Source: Oligoflexia bacterium | GTDB taxonomy: Bacteria; Bdellovibrionota; Bdellovibrionia; JABDDW01 | Reading direction: 5' to 3' | Assembly (NCBI GenBank): GCA_034439615.1 | Contig: JAWXAT010000056.1 | Location: 1 to 64,000 of the forward strand | Length of the DNA stretch: 64,000 nt | Shown: positions 37,464-47,420 of the stretch, in pieces | How positions within the stretch are numbered: position 1 is the first letter of the stretch | How the letters are laid out: every line of letters starts with the position of its first letter | Notes under the pieces: generated by a model | Seen by the model: the letters and a program-made list of their open reading frames with translations, nothing else | What the model was told of the DNA's origin: nothing | Database searches by the model: none | Made by a program: the position numbers and the translations under genes

Positions 37464-39013
37464 AGATCATATATTTCTTAAGCATTTTGGCATTACAGCT
37501 CACACTTTTGTTAGGCATTTCAGCCCATGCACGTGATGTGGAATTAAGCTGGGATCCAATGACGGGTGCCGCTAAATATGAAATACAAATTTCTGATACC
37601 ACGATATTTGAAAAACCATTAAGCACCACTCAATTAGATAAACCATCTTATCAAACACAATTAAATATTGGTCAATATTACTACCGTGTACGCGTGATTG
37701 ACATCAAAGGCAAAGGTGGAAAATGGTCACCACCTACCCCATTAAATGTAACACCCTACGCACCAGAGCTCATTGAACTGCCAAACGGTTTTGAAACTGC
37801 ATTTTATGAAGTGCCTCCTGAGCTTTCATTTAGTTGGAAAAAAGTTGAAGGAGACCCTGAATATGAAATTCTTATTTATAAATCAACCGGCCAAAAAGTT
37901 TTAGAAGAACCCGTAAAAGGTGAAAATTTTAAAACAAGTAAAGTGACTGAAGGTGAATACTTATGGAAGGTGCGAAGTATTGTTAACAAAACACTTGTTT
38001 CACCTTACTGTGAACCTAGGCACTTCACAATTTCACGTAAAACGCTTACACCTCCTGAACTAATTACTCCCGTAAAAGATGGAACGTCTCCAGCATATAG
38101 AGAAGTAAAATTCACTTGGAAGCAAGATCCTGCTGCTAAATATTCTGATCTCTATTTTGAAAAGATTTCTGGAAAAGATGGAGCCAAACCTTTTAAGCGA
38201 AAAATCTCTAATCTCACAGAATCAGCTTACACTGCCGATTATGAAGAACCCGGAAAATACAAATGGACTGTTACAACAAAGCAAGACAAAGAAACTCCTG
38301 GTGTCTCAGCACCCTTTCAAGATTTTGAAGTACGCAATGATGTTATGAGTAAAGGTAACTATGAGTTTGAATTTAGCTTAAGCCCGGTGAGTGATCTCTA
38401 TGCCATAACTTCTGCGCGTCAAACCAGGGGTGTTACTGGAATCGCACAAGAGTCAAAAAGTAATGGTCTATTTTATGGTTTCTTAGGTGGTTACTATTTC
38501 ACTGAAGTAGCTGGACTCTTTTTTAGTACACGCACTGGAAGTCAGACCGTAGAAAACATAACAGCCTATGCACAAGAATCAGATTTAAGTTTTAGAGCAA
38601 GATTTGGAAGCAAAGGTTTTAATCAAGAATTTTGGTTTGGGTATCGCATGATGGATATCATTTCAGCAGAAAATACACCCACTACACTACTCACAAATTT
38701 TACGACATTTGGCGGCCTTGTAGGCACACGCATCAATGCAACTGTCTATGATGGCTGGCGCGCTTCACTCTCAGGATTTTATTATAAGCCCACAGGTAAC
38801 ATTGAAGGCTTTGATGGTTTAGTGGCTGACGTATATGGCGCTTCACTGGGAGTAAAGTGGAACTTCATGTATCAATTTTGGCTTGGCTATAAATATTCAT
38901 TTGAACGAGTTGCAGCAACATTCACAAGTGTGAATCAAGCATCATCTGTGAACTCAACTTGGACAATGTATAGAAGTGAGCCTTTTTTCTTATCGATTAG
39001 TTTTGAACATTGA
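37460..39013 (+). CDS. Secreted Fn3-like / outer-membrane barrel protein
   Basis: This 517-aa protein has a signal peptide (IIYFLSILALQLTLLLGISAHA). Three Fn3-like modules follow: LSWDPMTGAAKYEIQI...YYYRVRV, FSWKKVEGDPEYEILI...YLWKVRS, FTWKQDPAAKYSDLYF...YKWTVTT. From about residue 300 there are repeated beta strands ending in RSEPFFLSISFEH, so a small outer-membrane barrel is likely. The modules match those of the upstream FecR-like protein, with which its start overlaps as ATGA. The two may form an inner-to-outer-membrane pair. Confidence 0.8.
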   Translation: MKIIYFLSILALQLTLLLGISAHARDVELSWDPMTGAAKYEIQISDTTIFEKPLSTTQLDKPSYQTQLNIGQYYYRVRVIDIKGKGGKWSPPTPLNVTPYAPELIELPNGFETAFYEVPPELSFSWKKVEGDPEYEILIYKSTGQKVLEEPVKGENFKTSKVTEGEYLWKVRSIVNKTLVSPYCEPRHFTISRKTLTPPELITPVKDGTSPAYREVKFTWKQDPAAKYSDLYFEKISGKDGAKPFKRKISNLTESAYTADYEEPGKYKWTVTTKQDKETPGVSAPFQDFEVRNDVMSKGNYEFEFSLSPVSDLYAITSARQTRGVTGIAQESKSNGLFYGFLGGYYFTEVAGLFFSTRTGSQTVENITAYAQESDLSFRARFGSKGFNQEFWFGYRMMDIISAENTPTTLLTNFTTFGGLVGTRINATVYDGWRASLSGFYYKPTGNIEGFDGLVADVYGASLGVKWNFMYQFWLGYKYSFERVAATFTSVNQASSVNSTWTMYRSEPFFLSISFEH

Positions 39014-39164
39014 TTTAGTGAATCCTTTAAACTCACCTTCGTTAACCACTTAATTTTATTAAAATTTATCAGATTCTTTAGTTTTTATGCAATTAAGCCG
39101 TTAGTCTAGGTAGCGGCATTACATGCTAAATAATGCGAAACGTTTGTAGAAAAAGGAGACTCAC

Positions 39165-39503
39165 ATGTCTGCAAAAATGCTTAGTCCCGAAGAGGCAATG
39201 GTACTTTACAAAAATGTACGTCGTGCACCAAAAGTAGAAATCAATAAATTCTACGCTGGAATCAAAAATATAAATGAAAGAGAACTTACTAAAGCTGTTT
39301 TTCAAATTGCTCGAAGTGCATCACAACTTGAATTTATAGCACTCGTGACAGAAGGAAAACTTCCACAACTCAGAATGCCTACAGACCAAGCAAAACTCTT
39401 GACCAATAATACTGATTATTCTTATCAAGGCCCTTTAAGCCACGCTTATAAATGGGTTGATAATAATATTGGTGAGTGGCTCAAAGAATCGCTTGCTGCT
39501 TAA
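39165..39503 (+). CDS. Conserved-looking small cytoplasmic protein
   Basis: A 112-aa protein with a strong ribosome site (AAAAAGGAG) before ATG 39165. It is helical and soluble, with no signal or membrane segment: SPEEAMVLYKNVRRAPKVEI, ERELTKAVFQIARSASQLEF and a C-terminal WVDNNIGEWLKESL. No known family is recognised. Codon use matches its neighbours, and it appears monocistronic and convergent with the next gene. Confidence 0.7.
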   Translation: MSAKMLSPEEAMVLYKNVRRAPKVEINKFYAGIKNINERELTKAVFQIARSASQLEFIALVTEGKLPQLRMPTDQAKLLTNNTDYSYQGPLSHAYKWVDNNIGEWLKESLAA

Positions 39504-39517
39504 ATAAAAATTATCTC

Positions 39518-40183
39518 TTAGAAAAGATCAAATGGCATTTCAGCACCCACGCTGAAAAAAAATGGCAATGGGATAAATGATTTATTGGCTAGCCCATTAG
39601 ATGAATAGGGTGCTGCCATAAAAAGCATACTTCTGAGACTCATAAGCCCTGTGATCTTTGGTGTAAACGTGCGTTTAATACCCACACCACCTGATAATGC
39701 GAACCCTGAATTAGTGGTTTGAGATGTATCTGTAATTCCTTGATCAACACTACGTGATACGGTGACATTAGCGCCGCCGCCAAAAGCATAACCTAAGAGT
39801 GCTTCCCAAAATAATATTTGCCCGTGCCCTTGAAATCTGCCTTCTGCACCAAAACTAAGGAGTGTCCAATTTTGGACCATAGATTTCAAATGAGAATCTG
39901 GATATGCGTAATTCGTTCTGATTTTTTGTACCGCCTCTTCGCGTAAAGACACAGTCTCTAAACGCATTTTTCCACCAATGGGTCGTTCATTCCACATGGT
40001 CAAAAATAACGAACCTTGATAGCCCGCACCTACACCAAAGGCCTGAAGACTAGGATCTGAAAACATGAACGTAGCATTTCCACCTAAATCTAAACCAGCT
40101 GCAGATTTTATAGGGCTAGCAGAGGCAAATACACCGTTTATGCAAATAGCCGCCACAGTTGAAATGAAAATTTGAAATCGCAT
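39518..40183 (-). CDS. Putative outer-membrane barrel protein
   Basis: This 221-aa protein has a signal peptide (RFQIFISTVAAICINGVFASA). Strands such as LDLGGNATFMF, FGVGAGYQGSLFLTMW, LLSFGAEGRFQG, ALLGYAFGGGANVTV and GFALSGGVGIKR fit a membrane barrel. The C terminus FFFSVGAEMPFDLF ends in Phe. It ends 14 bp from the converging 112-aa gene. No family recognised. Confidence 0.7.
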   Translation of the reverse strand: MRFQIFISTVAAICINGVFASASPIKSAAGLDLGGNATFMFSDPSLQAFGVGAGYQGSLFLTMWNERPIGGKMRLETVSLREEAVQKIRTNYAYPDSHLKSMVQNWTLLSFGAEGRFQGHGQILFWEALLGYAFGGGANVTVSRSVDQGITDTSQTTNSGFALSGGVGIKRTFTPKITGLMSLRSMLFMAAPYSSNGLANKSFIPLPFFFSVGAEMPFDLF

Positions 40184-40312
40184 AATTTACGCTAGCAGAC
40201 CCACGACTGACGGTTCAAGGTAAAAACAGAATTTTAAGTCATTGGTCGAGTCACAGAGTATTAAATCTTACGACACTGAATGCCGATAGTTCAAATACAG
40301 GGAGAGTATTGT

Positions 40313-41500
40313 TTGTCACAAACACAATCGCAAAAGCCTGAGTGGGCTCAACAATTTAAGATTGACGATGATACTTGGACGACCTTGTGTTCCCAAGCTG
40401 CACGCCAAAAAAACACTCCCCTTGATGTTGCCTTAGATTCAGGTTTACTTAATGAGAATAAACTCATTGCATGGGATCGCAACCTCTCGGGTTTAGCATC
40501 TTTAAATACTTTATTTTTTAACGGTGAGCCACCCATTCATCTCTGGGAAAAACTAGATTACCACTGGTGCCGCGCACAAGCATGTTTACCTATTGGCGAA
40601 TGGGACGGACATGTGTACTGGGCAAAATTATCAAGTGAGCATATAGAATTCCCAGTTCCAACCCCAAACGTTATTTGGGTTATTGCTCCTTGGACTGGTG
40701 TTAAGAAATGGTTTTCGCAGTGGGAAACAAATCAACTTGAAGCACCTCAGGCCTTAAAGATCGACACTGGTGCAATTCTACCAGCGGGCCTTGCTGAATT
40801 TAAAATGCCCGATGCAAATGCAGTTGATGCACCCGTTGGTTTATCAATGTCGACACCCCAAATCGTTTCGCTAACATTAGCGCCTACTCCACCTCCAGCA
40901 CCAGCAGTTGCACAGGCAGCACCAATTCATATTCCGCCAACACCGCAACCAGTAATGCCACCCGCAACACCAATAGCACCTGTGGCGATTTCTGTTTCTA
41001 CAAATATCGCAAATCTTCCCATTGAACAATTAGCAGGGCGACTCAAGATTACATCTAACCAAGAAGAACTTGCCGCAACACTTATGGGTTCTTGGCAAAA
41101 TTATTTTACAAAAGTCATGATCTTATTATACCAAGGCAATAAACTAATAATTTGGCGTTGGAATGCTGGCTGGAAAGGCCAAATCAAAGTTGGTGATACA
41201 ATTACCCTAGATACACCCTCTATATTTAAAATAGTAGCTGATACTGGAACACTTTATCATGGCTACGTAGTAGCAGGCCCTGTCAACGATCGGTTTTTTC
41301 ATCAAACAGATGGTGGGCAATACCCAGATCATGTAACGGTTGCTCCAGTGATTGCACAAGGCAAAGTTGTTGCTATGCTTGTTGGAACTTGCACAAAAGA
41401 TGTGGGTCGCAGTTTGATTTTAGGTAGACTTGAAGAACATGCCGGACTCTTTTCAACAGCATTGATGCGACTACTTAATCCTGTTCAAAAAGTAAGCTAA
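40313..41500 (+). CDS. GspE-N-like / GAF-like two-domain protein with Pro-rich linker
   Basis: About 395 aa from TTG 40313, chosen because CAGGGAGAG lies 8 nt upstream; the in-frame ATG at 40280 has no such site. The N-terminal domain (about 10-145) resembles the type II/IV secretion ATPase N-terminal domain (TPLDVALDSGLLNENKLIAW), but the likeness is weak. A Pro/Ala-rich linker (TPPPAPAVAQAAP..., about 200-235) follows. The C-terminal domain (about 250-395) has a GAF-like look: MILLYQGNKLIIWRW, IVADTGTLYHGYVVAGP, AMLVGTC. No ATPase motif is present. It overlaps tsaE tail-to-tail by 26 bp. Function unknown; a regulatory adaptor is plausible. Confidence 0.65.
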   Translation: MSQTQSQKPEWAQQFKIDDDTWTTLCSQAARQKNTPLDVALDSGLLNENKLIAWDRNLSGLASLNTLFFNGEPPIHLWEKLDYHWCRAQACLPIGEWDGHVYWAKLSSEHIEFPVPTPNVIWVIAPWTGVKKWFSQWETNQLEAPQALKIDTGAILPAGLAEFKMPDANAVDAPVGLSMSTPQIVSLTLAPTPPPAPAVAQAAPIHIPPTPQPVMPPATPIAPVAISVSTNIANLPIEQLAGRLKITSNQEELAATLMGSWQNYFTKVMILLYQGNKLIIWRWNAGWKGQIKVGDTITLDTPSIFKIVADTGTLYHGYVVAGPVNDRFFHQTDGGQYPDHVTVAPVIAQGKVVAMLVGTCTKDVGRSLILGRLEEHAGLFSTALMRLLNPVQKVS

Positions 41501-41987
41501 TTCTACGCTCTGGCTCTGAGAGCAGATCGATTTTAATACTCAATACAGCTATTTCTTTTGGCCAACGAGGGGGCAGCATGTCTCCCCATTCTACGAGAAT
41601 TATGTTTTTGCCCTGAAGTAAATCCCAAAAACCCACACTTTCTAAATCATCCTCACTCTTTAAGCGGTACAAATCGACATGATAGACAGGCTTTGATTTA
41701 GTTCCATAGAGATTTACAATTGAATATGTGGGTGAGGTTACAATAATTTTTGATTTCAAATAGGCCTTAACAAATCCCCTCACCCACTCTGATTTTCCAA
41801 CACCCAATGCCCCGCTGAGTAAAATTAGGCATGGTCGTTTTTTTATTTTTTTTGCAATGGATGCAGCATGGGTATGTGTAGCCTTCACTGAATTTACAAC
41901 CAGGTAATTTCTGGGTTTTACAATTACATTATTTTTCAGAGACGATCGTTTTTTCTTTGGCTTTGGCTTTTGTTTTTTCTTACTCAC
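41475..41987 (-). CDS. tsaE: tRNA threonylcarbamoyladenosine synthesis ATPase TsaE
   Basis: This 170-aa protein has the P-loop LSGALGVGKSEWVRGF, switch-like SPTYSIVNLY, and HVDLYRL...LESVGFWDLL with VEWGDMLP, all TsaE hallmarks. It works with TsaB/TsaD in t6A37 synthesis. A basic N-terminal extension (KKKQKPKPKKKRSS) of about 25 residues is present. It overlaps the NAD(P)H-hydrate gene by 8 bp and is the last gene of the tight minus-strand operon. Confidence 0.92.
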   Translation of the reverse strand: MSKKKQKPKPKKKRSSLKNNVIVKPRNYLVVNSVKATHTHAASIAKKIKKRPCLILLSGALGVGKSEWVRGFVKAYLKSKIIVTSPTYSIVNLYGTKSKPVYHVDLYRLKSEDDLESVGFWDLLQGKNIILVEWGDMLPPRWPKEIAVLSIKIDLLSEPERRISLLFEQD

Positions 41988-43494
41988 GACTTAGTTGACC
42001 TAATAATTCTGGGGTGTTCGTTAAAAGATCTCGAGGCATGAGACTTTTTATATCTTTGCCATATCTGAGCCATTCATCTGATAGACGCCCATGAAAATAA
42101 GCAGCCGTACCCGCTGCTTGAAGTGGCTGTACATCTTGAGCAAGCAGAGCCCCAATAAAACCACTTAAGACATCTCCCGTACCTGCTTTTGCTAGTGATG
42201 CGTTGCCTGACGTGATCACTGCTACGCGACCCTGATGATCAGCTAATACTGTTCGATATCCTTTAAATAAAACTAAGCATCCAAATTTTTGTGCAGCTAA
42301 ACCCGCATGGTAAAAACGATCTTGCTCAATTTCTTCAACTGGTATTTTTAAAAGTTTAGATAATTCACCAGCATGAGGAGTCAATATCCATTGAGCTGGA
42401 AGTTTTACTGTACCCATTTCAGACAAAACAGTTAATCCATCAGCGTCAATTACGACTCTTTTAAAATTCTCAGCAATAAGTCGCTCTAATATTGAATTTA
42501 AGTTTTGATCAACTCCTGCACCAGGCCCAAGGACCACTGCATTTTTTTTCTCTAAGAGATCAGCCTCATCTCGCGTTTTGATTAAAACTTCGCTGCCGAT
42601 ATCTTTAATAAAAGATTTAAGTGCATCATCTCTATTTTCAACAGCCACAGTCACATATCCAACACCCATTCTATATGCTGCCTCACTGCAAAGTTGAGCT
42701 GCACCCCACATACCTGGTCTACCAGCAATTACCAAAAGATGACCGTTTTGCGCTTTATGTGAACGTGCTTTTCTAATGGGTAGCCAACGCCTTGCTAAAT
42801 GTTCGTTAAATGCAAAATGCGTCGTGGCTTTTTCACGAAATAACCTTCGAGGAAACCCAATTTGTAAAATTCTAATTTTTCCACAGACTACAGTTCCTTC
42901 ACCTGCAAGCATCCCAGGCTTAGCGAGTCCAAAACTGATGGTCATGGTTGCACGAACACAAGTCCCTAATATTTTTCCAGTTGTGGCACAAAGGCCTGAA
43001 GGAACATCAATACTTATCACCGAACTATTTGTAGCATTTAGGGTGTGAATAATCTGAGCGACACCGGCTTCAATTGGCCTGGAAAGCCCTATTCCATAAA
43101 GTGCATCGACAACAACATTATATTCTGAAAGTTCAATGACACGTGTGGGTTCATTTACAAGATCAACAATTGAGATGCCGTGTTTTTTTAAGCGATCAAC
43201 TTGAGTTTTATAAAGTTTAGATTGAAGTTCTTTTGGGGCATGTGTGAAAACTTGCAGAGATAAAAATCCAATATTATACAGATGTCTTGCAACCACAAGA
43301 CCATCGCCACCATTGTTACCAGGGCCACATATGATGGCAAGTTTTCCTCTACTCAACTCAGGTAAAAACGAAAGTTGTATCTCGCGAGCAGCAAGTGCAC
43401 CTGCTGTCTCCATTAAAATTTCATCAGAAAGATCAAACTCAACTTGTGTAAGGCGTTCGATCTCACGCATTTGTTCTGGAGTACAAAGTCTCAT
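41980..43494 (-). CDS. nnr: Bifunctional NAD(P)H-hydrate epimerase/dehydratase
   Basis: This 504-aa enzyme repairs damaged NAD(P)H hydrates. The N-terminal epimerase domain (1-210; ETAGALAAREIQL, IICGPGNNGGDGLVVARHLY, VVDALYGIGLSRPI, SIDVPSGLCATTG) is fused to the ADP-dependent dehydratase domain (220-504; GHLLVIAGRPGMWGAAQL, VLGPGAG, LTPHAGELSKLL, GTGDVLSGFIGALLAQ). This full-length fusion is the usual bacterial form. Its start overlaps the acpS stop by 4 bp. Confidence 0.93.
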   Translation of the reverse strand: MRLCTPEQMREIERLTQVEFDLSDEILMETAGALAAREIQLSFLPELSRGKLAIICGPGNNGGDGLVVARHLYNIGFLSLQVFTHAPKELQSKLYKTQVDRLKKHGISIVDLVNEPTRVIELSEYNVVVDALYGIGLSRPIEAGVAQIIHTLNATNSSVISIDVPSGLCATTGKILGTCVRATMTISFGLAKPGMLAGEGTVVCGKIRILQIGFPRRLFREKATTHFAFNEHLARRWLPIRKARSHKAQNGHLLVIAGRPGMWGAAQLCSEAAYRMGVGYVTVAVENRDDALKSFIKDIGSEVLIKTRDEADLLEKKNAVVLGPGAGVDQNLNSILERLIAENFKRVVIDADGLTVLSEMGTVKLPAQWILTPHAGELSKLLKIPVEEIEQDRFYHAGLAAQKFGCLVLFKGYRTVLADHQGRVAVITSGNASLAKAGTGDVLSGFIGALLAQDVQPLQAAGTAAYFHGRLSDEWLRYGKDIKSLMPRDLLTNTPELLGQLSRE

Positions 43495-43868
43495 TTGATC
43501 TCACCCATAATAATCACGATTGCCACAAGCCATTGGTCTTGATGACTCACAGAACATGAATAATTCCATTTTTTTGAATTTTTATTAAAACGCTGGCCGA
43601 CATATTTAATTTTGGGTTGACCAAGTTTTGTATAAGTAATCTGAATATCTTGAAAGCTTAAATCCTGGCCTATTCCAGTACCCAATGCTTTTGAAAATGC
43701 CTCTTTTAAACCCCAATAAGCTGCGAATTTTTCAGCCTCGCGCTTTTGAAGTTTAAGAAATTTAATTTCATCAGTGGTACATACGCGTTTTAAAATAGTT
43801 GTTTTTTGCCGCGCTAAAACTTTTTTTATTTTATCAATGTTAACAAGATCAATGCCCGCATGAATCAT
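43491..43868 (-). CDS. acpS: Holo-[acyl-carrier-protein] synthase
   Basis: This 125-aa enzyme transfers 4'-phosphopantetheine to acyl carrier protein. It has HAGIDLVNIDKIKK with the Mg-binding Asp, and KFAAYWGLKEAFSKALGTGI with the catalytic Glu and Lys. It overlaps pdxJ by 4 bp and the hydrate-repair gene by 4 bp. acpS next to pdxJ is a common proteobacterial pairing. Confidence 0.93.
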   Translation of the reverse strand: MIHAGIDLVNIDKIKKVLARQKTTILKRVCTTDEIKFLKLQKREAEKFAAYWGLKEAFSKALGTGIGQDLSFQDIQITYTKLGQPKIKYVGQRFNKNSKKWNYSCSVSHQDQWLVAIVIIMGEIK

Positions 43869-44590
43869 CGACTTTTCTCAACAATATTTTTCATTTCACG
43901 AACGGCCTGAGCTAACCCCACCATTACGGCTCTACAGACGATGGAATGCCCGATATTCACTTCTTCAAGATAAGGTAGTGCCGCCACATTTTGCGTATTA
44001 CGGTAATCAAGACCATGCCCAGCATGAACAGCTAATTTAAAACCGTGTGCGGCTTCAAAAGCTATTGATAAGCGCTTAAGCTGTTTTTCTTGCGTGAGAC
44101 TTTTTGCCAATGCATATTTGCCTGTGTGAAATTCGACAGCATCTGCTCCTAATTCATGACTAGCTTTTATTTGATTCAGTGATGGCTCAATAAAGAGTGA
44201 GGTTTTGATTCCATTTTTTTTAAATTCTTTAATGCATGTTTGAATTTTTTTATAGTGCTTCACAACATCTAAGCCACCTTCAGTTGTTACTTCTTGACGT
44301 TTTTCTGGCACAAGACAAACAATATCTGGGCGCGCTTTAAGTGCAAATTTGAGCATTTCTTTGGTTGCAGCGAGCTCAAGATTAAGTGGGGCTAAACGCG
44401 CACGTGCAATTTCAAAAAGATCTTTTTCTTGTATGTGACGGCGATCACCTCTTAGATGTATTGTAATTTGATCAGCACCATTTTCGACAGCTACACGTGC
44501 TGCTTCAAGAATATTTGGATAGTCTACAAGCCCCGCACGCAATTGGCGTAACGTCGCCACATGATCAATATTAACACCTAGTCGTATCAC
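43865..44590 (-). CDS. pdxJ: Pyridoxine 5'-phosphate synthase PdxJ
   Basis: This 241-aa TIM-barrel enzyme joins 1-deoxyxylulose-5-P and 3-amino-2-oxopropyl phosphate to make pyridoxine phosphate. It has [16 protein letters not shown] at the N terminus, [34 protein letters not shown] and [16 protein letters not shown], all as in PdxJ. It overlaps both neighbours by 4 bp, in the glmM-pdxJ-acpS run. Confidence 0.95.
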   Translation of the reverse strand: MIRLGVNIDHVATLRQLRAGLVDYPNILEAARVAVENGADQITIHLRGDRRHIQEKDLFEIARARLAPLNLELAATKEMLKFALKARPDIVCLVPEKRQEVTTEGGLDVVKHYKKIQTCIKEFKKNGIKTSLFIEPSLNQIKASHELGADAVEFHTGKYALAKSLTQEKQLKRLSIAFEAAHGFKLAVHAGHGLDYRNTQNVAALPYLEEVNIGHSIVCRAVMVGLAQAVREMKNIVEKSR

Positions 44591-45960
44591 GCCAACTCTC
44601 GGTGAATGATATGGGCTAACTCTTCTGCTGCGGTATTGATTTCTTCACGACTCGGCCCTTCTACCAAAATACGAACAACGGGCTCAGTACCTGAAAATCG
44701 CAAGAAAACGCGTCCCTTATCAGAAAGTTTTTCTTCAATTTTTTTAACCAAATCATCAAGACCCTTGATGTCATGCAAATCTTTGCGTTTAGAAACGCGA
44801 ATATTACGTAACACTTGAGGAACATCTGTCATCAGTGAACGCAGTTCTGAAAGTTTTTTATTATTCTGAGCCATTACAGCTAACACACGAAGTGCAGCAA
44901 CGAGACCGTCACCTGTTGTGCTGTTTTCTAAGAAGATAATATGTCCTGATTGTTCACCACCCAAGACATAACCACCTTGTCTCATTGCATCGACAACGTA
45001 TTTATCTCCTACTTCTGTATGCAAAAGTTTTATCCCACGTTTTTTAAGGCATTGCTCTAAACCCACATTACTCATCTGAGTTGCAACTACAGTATTTTTT
45101 AGTAATTGTTTTTTATCAGCCATGTCGATTGCGCAAATTGCAAGCACATGATCACCATTTACAATTTGCCCACGTTCATCACTTAAAATCACTCGATCAG
45201 CGTCACCGTCAAGGCTAATACCAATGTCAGCCCGATACTCAACCACAGCACGTGAAACACTCTCAGGGTAAAGGGCACCACATTTATCATTGATATTCAT
45301 ACCATCAGGTGAAACGCCAAGCTTTATAACTTCAGCGCCTAGTTCTTCAAAAACCCACGGTGCAACTTTGTAAGCAGCACCATTTGCACAATCAAGAACA
45401 ATACGTAACCCTTGTAGTGTTAGAGCTTGGGGAAAAGTATTTTTAACGTAAACCACATAGCGACCAATAGCATCGTCGATACGCACGGTTTTACCAACAC
45501 CTTCGGCCGTAGGCATGTGATCACTCAGGTCTTGATTTAAAACCATATCTTCAATTTTATCTTCGTCACTGATTGGAAGTTTAAAACCATCTCGACCAAA
45601 AATTTTGATTCCGTTATCTTGAAAAAGATTATGACTTGCCGAAATTACAATACCCGCATCGGCTCTCATATTTTGCGTCAAAAATGCGATTCCAGGTGTG
45701 GGCAGTGGGCCAACAAGTAAAACGTTTACACCCATTGAACAAATTCCGCTGCTCAATGCTTGTTCAATCATGTACCCGCTGATGCGTGTATCTTTACCAA
45801 TAAGAATTTTTGGCTTCTTATCCCGCGCACCTGTTTGTTCTGATTTTACTTTGTAGGCAATTGCTCTGCCCACCTGCATGGCAATTTCTGTAGTCATTGG
45901 AAATTGATTTGCAGTGCCGCGAATGCCATCAGTGCCAAATAATTTTTTACGTGTGCTCAT
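44587..45960 (-). CDS. glmM: Phosphoglucosamine mutase
   Basis: This 457-aa enzyme converts glucosamine-6-P to glucosamine-1-P for peptidoglycan and LPS. It starts [19 protein letters not shown]. The phosphoserine loop is [17 protein letters not shown], the Mg loop [11 protein letters not shown], and the sugar loop [10 protein letters not shown]. The C-terminal phosphate site [15 protein letters not shown] is intact. It directly follows cdaA-ybbR, an arrangement also known in Gram-positives, where GlmM and CdaA interact. Confidence 0.95.
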   Translation of the reverse strand: MSTRKKLFGTDGIRGTANQFPMTTEIAMQVGRAIAYKVKSEQTGARDKKPKILIGKDTRISGYMIEQALSSGICSMGVNVLLVGPLPTPGIAFLTQNMRADAGIVISASHNLFQDNGIKIFGRDGFKLPISDEDKIEDMVLNQDLSDHMPTAEGVGKTVRIDDAIGRYVVYVKNTFPQALTLQGLRIVLDCANGAAYKVAPWVFEELGAEVIKLGVSPDGMNINDKCGALYPESVSRAVVEYRADIGISLDGDADRVILSDERGQIVNGDHVLAICAIDMADKKQLLKNTVVATQMSNVGLEQCLKKRGIKLLHTEVGDKYVVDAMRQGGYVLGGEQSGHIIFLENSTTGDGLVAALRVLAVMAQNNKKLSELRSLMTDVPQVLRNIRVSKRKDLHDIKGLDDLVKKIEEKLSDKGRVFLRFSGTEPVVRILVEGPSREEINTAAEELAHIIHRELA

Positions 45961-46608
45961 TTATTTCACCACCAAGTCGATTTTCACTTTTGCTTCTTTT
46001 TTTTGCACAATATTTTGTTCATCAATAGCTAATGTTAATTCTTTAGTTGTAGATTCTTTAATTTCACTTAAATCTAAGGGTGTTGTCTTTAAAAATTTAA
46101 TACCATCAATCACACTTCTAGCACCCCAGACCTCCCAGGCAGCCGGAGTTATGACTGTTGAAACAAGTTTTTTACCTTCGGGCAAGGTTCCTTTTGTCTG
46201 CAATTGCACGGGCACATCACGATGCACCACACGCTCAAGCTTAGGAGTTAAAGACGCAGGAGAAACACTAGTAATTCTTAAACCCGCTGGAACATTTATA
46301 CTATCAGGATGAATACGAACAGTACTCACCCCTTCAACAGCAGAACTAAGATCTATACTCAGTGGTTCTGCAACTTCGGTGAAGCGCTTCAAAGCTAGCC
46401 TTGGGCCCGTCACACGAAATGCAACTTGATGTGGGACATTGTTAACAATCATCATGTCGCGAGGAAGTAGGTAATCAGCAGCAATCATTTTTACAATTGT
46501 AGCTTCTTTACTGCCAAGAATGATAACCCATAAAATGAGTGTGATAAGCAGTGCCACAATTTTATAACTAGTGTTTTCAGAAAGACTAAAACCCTGAGAT
46601 TGTTTCAT
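45961..46608 (-). CDS. YbbR-domain membrane protein (CdaR-like)
   Basis: This 215-aa protein has one N-terminal membrane helix (KIVALLITLILWVIILG) and two YbbR-like domains with LPRDMMIVNNVPHQVAFRVTGP and VPAGLRITSVSPASLTPKLE. In other bacteria this protein (CdaR/YbbR) sits between cdaA and glmM and modulates c-di-AMP synthesis. Here it overlaps cdaA by 4 bp and abuts glmM, so the same complex is likely. Confidence 0.85.
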   Translation of the reverse strand: MKQSQGFSLSENTSYKIVALLITLILWVIILGSKEATIVKMIAADYLLPRDMMIVNNVPHQVAFRVTGPRLALKRFTEVAEPLSIDLSSAVEGVSTVRIHPDSINVPAGLRITSVSPASLTPKLERVVHRDVPVQLQTKGTLPEGKKLVSTVITPAAWEVWGARSVIDGIKFLKTTPLDLSEIKESTTKELTLAIDEQNIVQKKEAKVKIDLVVK

Positions 46609-47411
46609 GCCTGATTTCGATCCTCTCTGTACTCACTTGAGAGACTAAAGAGATTATAAAGCGCTTTTCTCAAAGTCGGCATATCAAGATCAGCAGTAAT
46701 CTGCCCACCCATAACTAAACTCATATTCATATTTTCTTCACTGACCACAACAACTACGGCATCAGTTTCTTCTGTGAGTCCGATGGCAGCTCTATGGCGC
46801 GTGCCAAGATTTCTATCTACATTTGGATTACGCGTTAGTGGCAAAAAACACCCTGCAGCTGAAATGCGGCCACCTCGAATAATTAAAGCACCATCATGAA
46901 TTGGTGAGCTATTTACAAATATTGAATTAATCAACTCAGCATTTACCGTGCTGTCGATTCGGGTTCCGACTTCAATGTAGTCTTCAAGCCCAATTTCTCT
47001 TTCAATAACTATAAGTGCACCAATTTTTTTCTGCGCAAGTAAAACAGAAGCCTTTACCAATTCTTCAATGACAAGTGTTTCTTCATCAGCAGAGATGCTG
47101 GTGAAAAAAGGATTTCTTCCGATGTGAGCCAAACCTCTGCGAATTTCATGCTGAAATAAAACAACAATGATAATGAAAAGATTTGCGAAGAATTTCTCTA
47201 ACAACCAATTAAGAGTGAAAAGCTCAAGCCAGATACTACTGATATAAGCGATGGCTAAAATGCCAAGACCAGAGAGCATCTGTACGGCACGTGTTCGCTT
47301 AATAAGTAATAACACGCGATAGATGACAAACCAGACTACCAGCATGTCGACAAAATCGAAAAGTCTGAAGCTAGAAAACAACAGACTTAAATTATTTACA
47401 AGGGTGCTCAT
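46605..47411 (-). CDS. cdaA: Diadenylate cyclase CdaA
   Basis: This 268-aa enzyme makes c-di-AMP from two ATP. Three N-terminal helices (DMLVVWFVIYRVLLLI, ...GLGILAIAYISSIWL, ...FIIIVVLF) precede the DAC domain. Catalytic motifs are SPIHDGALIIRGGRISAAG (DGA) and LGTRHRAAIGLTEETDAVVVVVSEE (RHR). It lies 9 bp after ftsH with no folP between, and overlaps the YbbR gene. c-di-AMP control of cell wall or osmotic state is implied. Confidence 0.92.
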   Translation of the reverse strand: MSTLVNNLSLLFSSFRLFDFVDMLVVWFVIYRVLLLIKRTRAVQMLSGLGILAIAYISSIWLELFTLNWLLEKFFANLFIIIVVLFQHEIRRGLAHIGRNPFFTSISADEETLVIEELVKASVLLAQKKIGALIVIEREIGLEDYIEVGTRIDSTVNAELINSIFVNSSPIHDGALIIRGGRISAAGCFLPLTRNPNVDRNLGTRHRAAIGLTEETDAVVVVVSEENMNMSLVMGGQITADLDMPTLRKALYNLFSLSSEYREDRNQA

Positions 47412-47420
47412 CGTTTAAGC

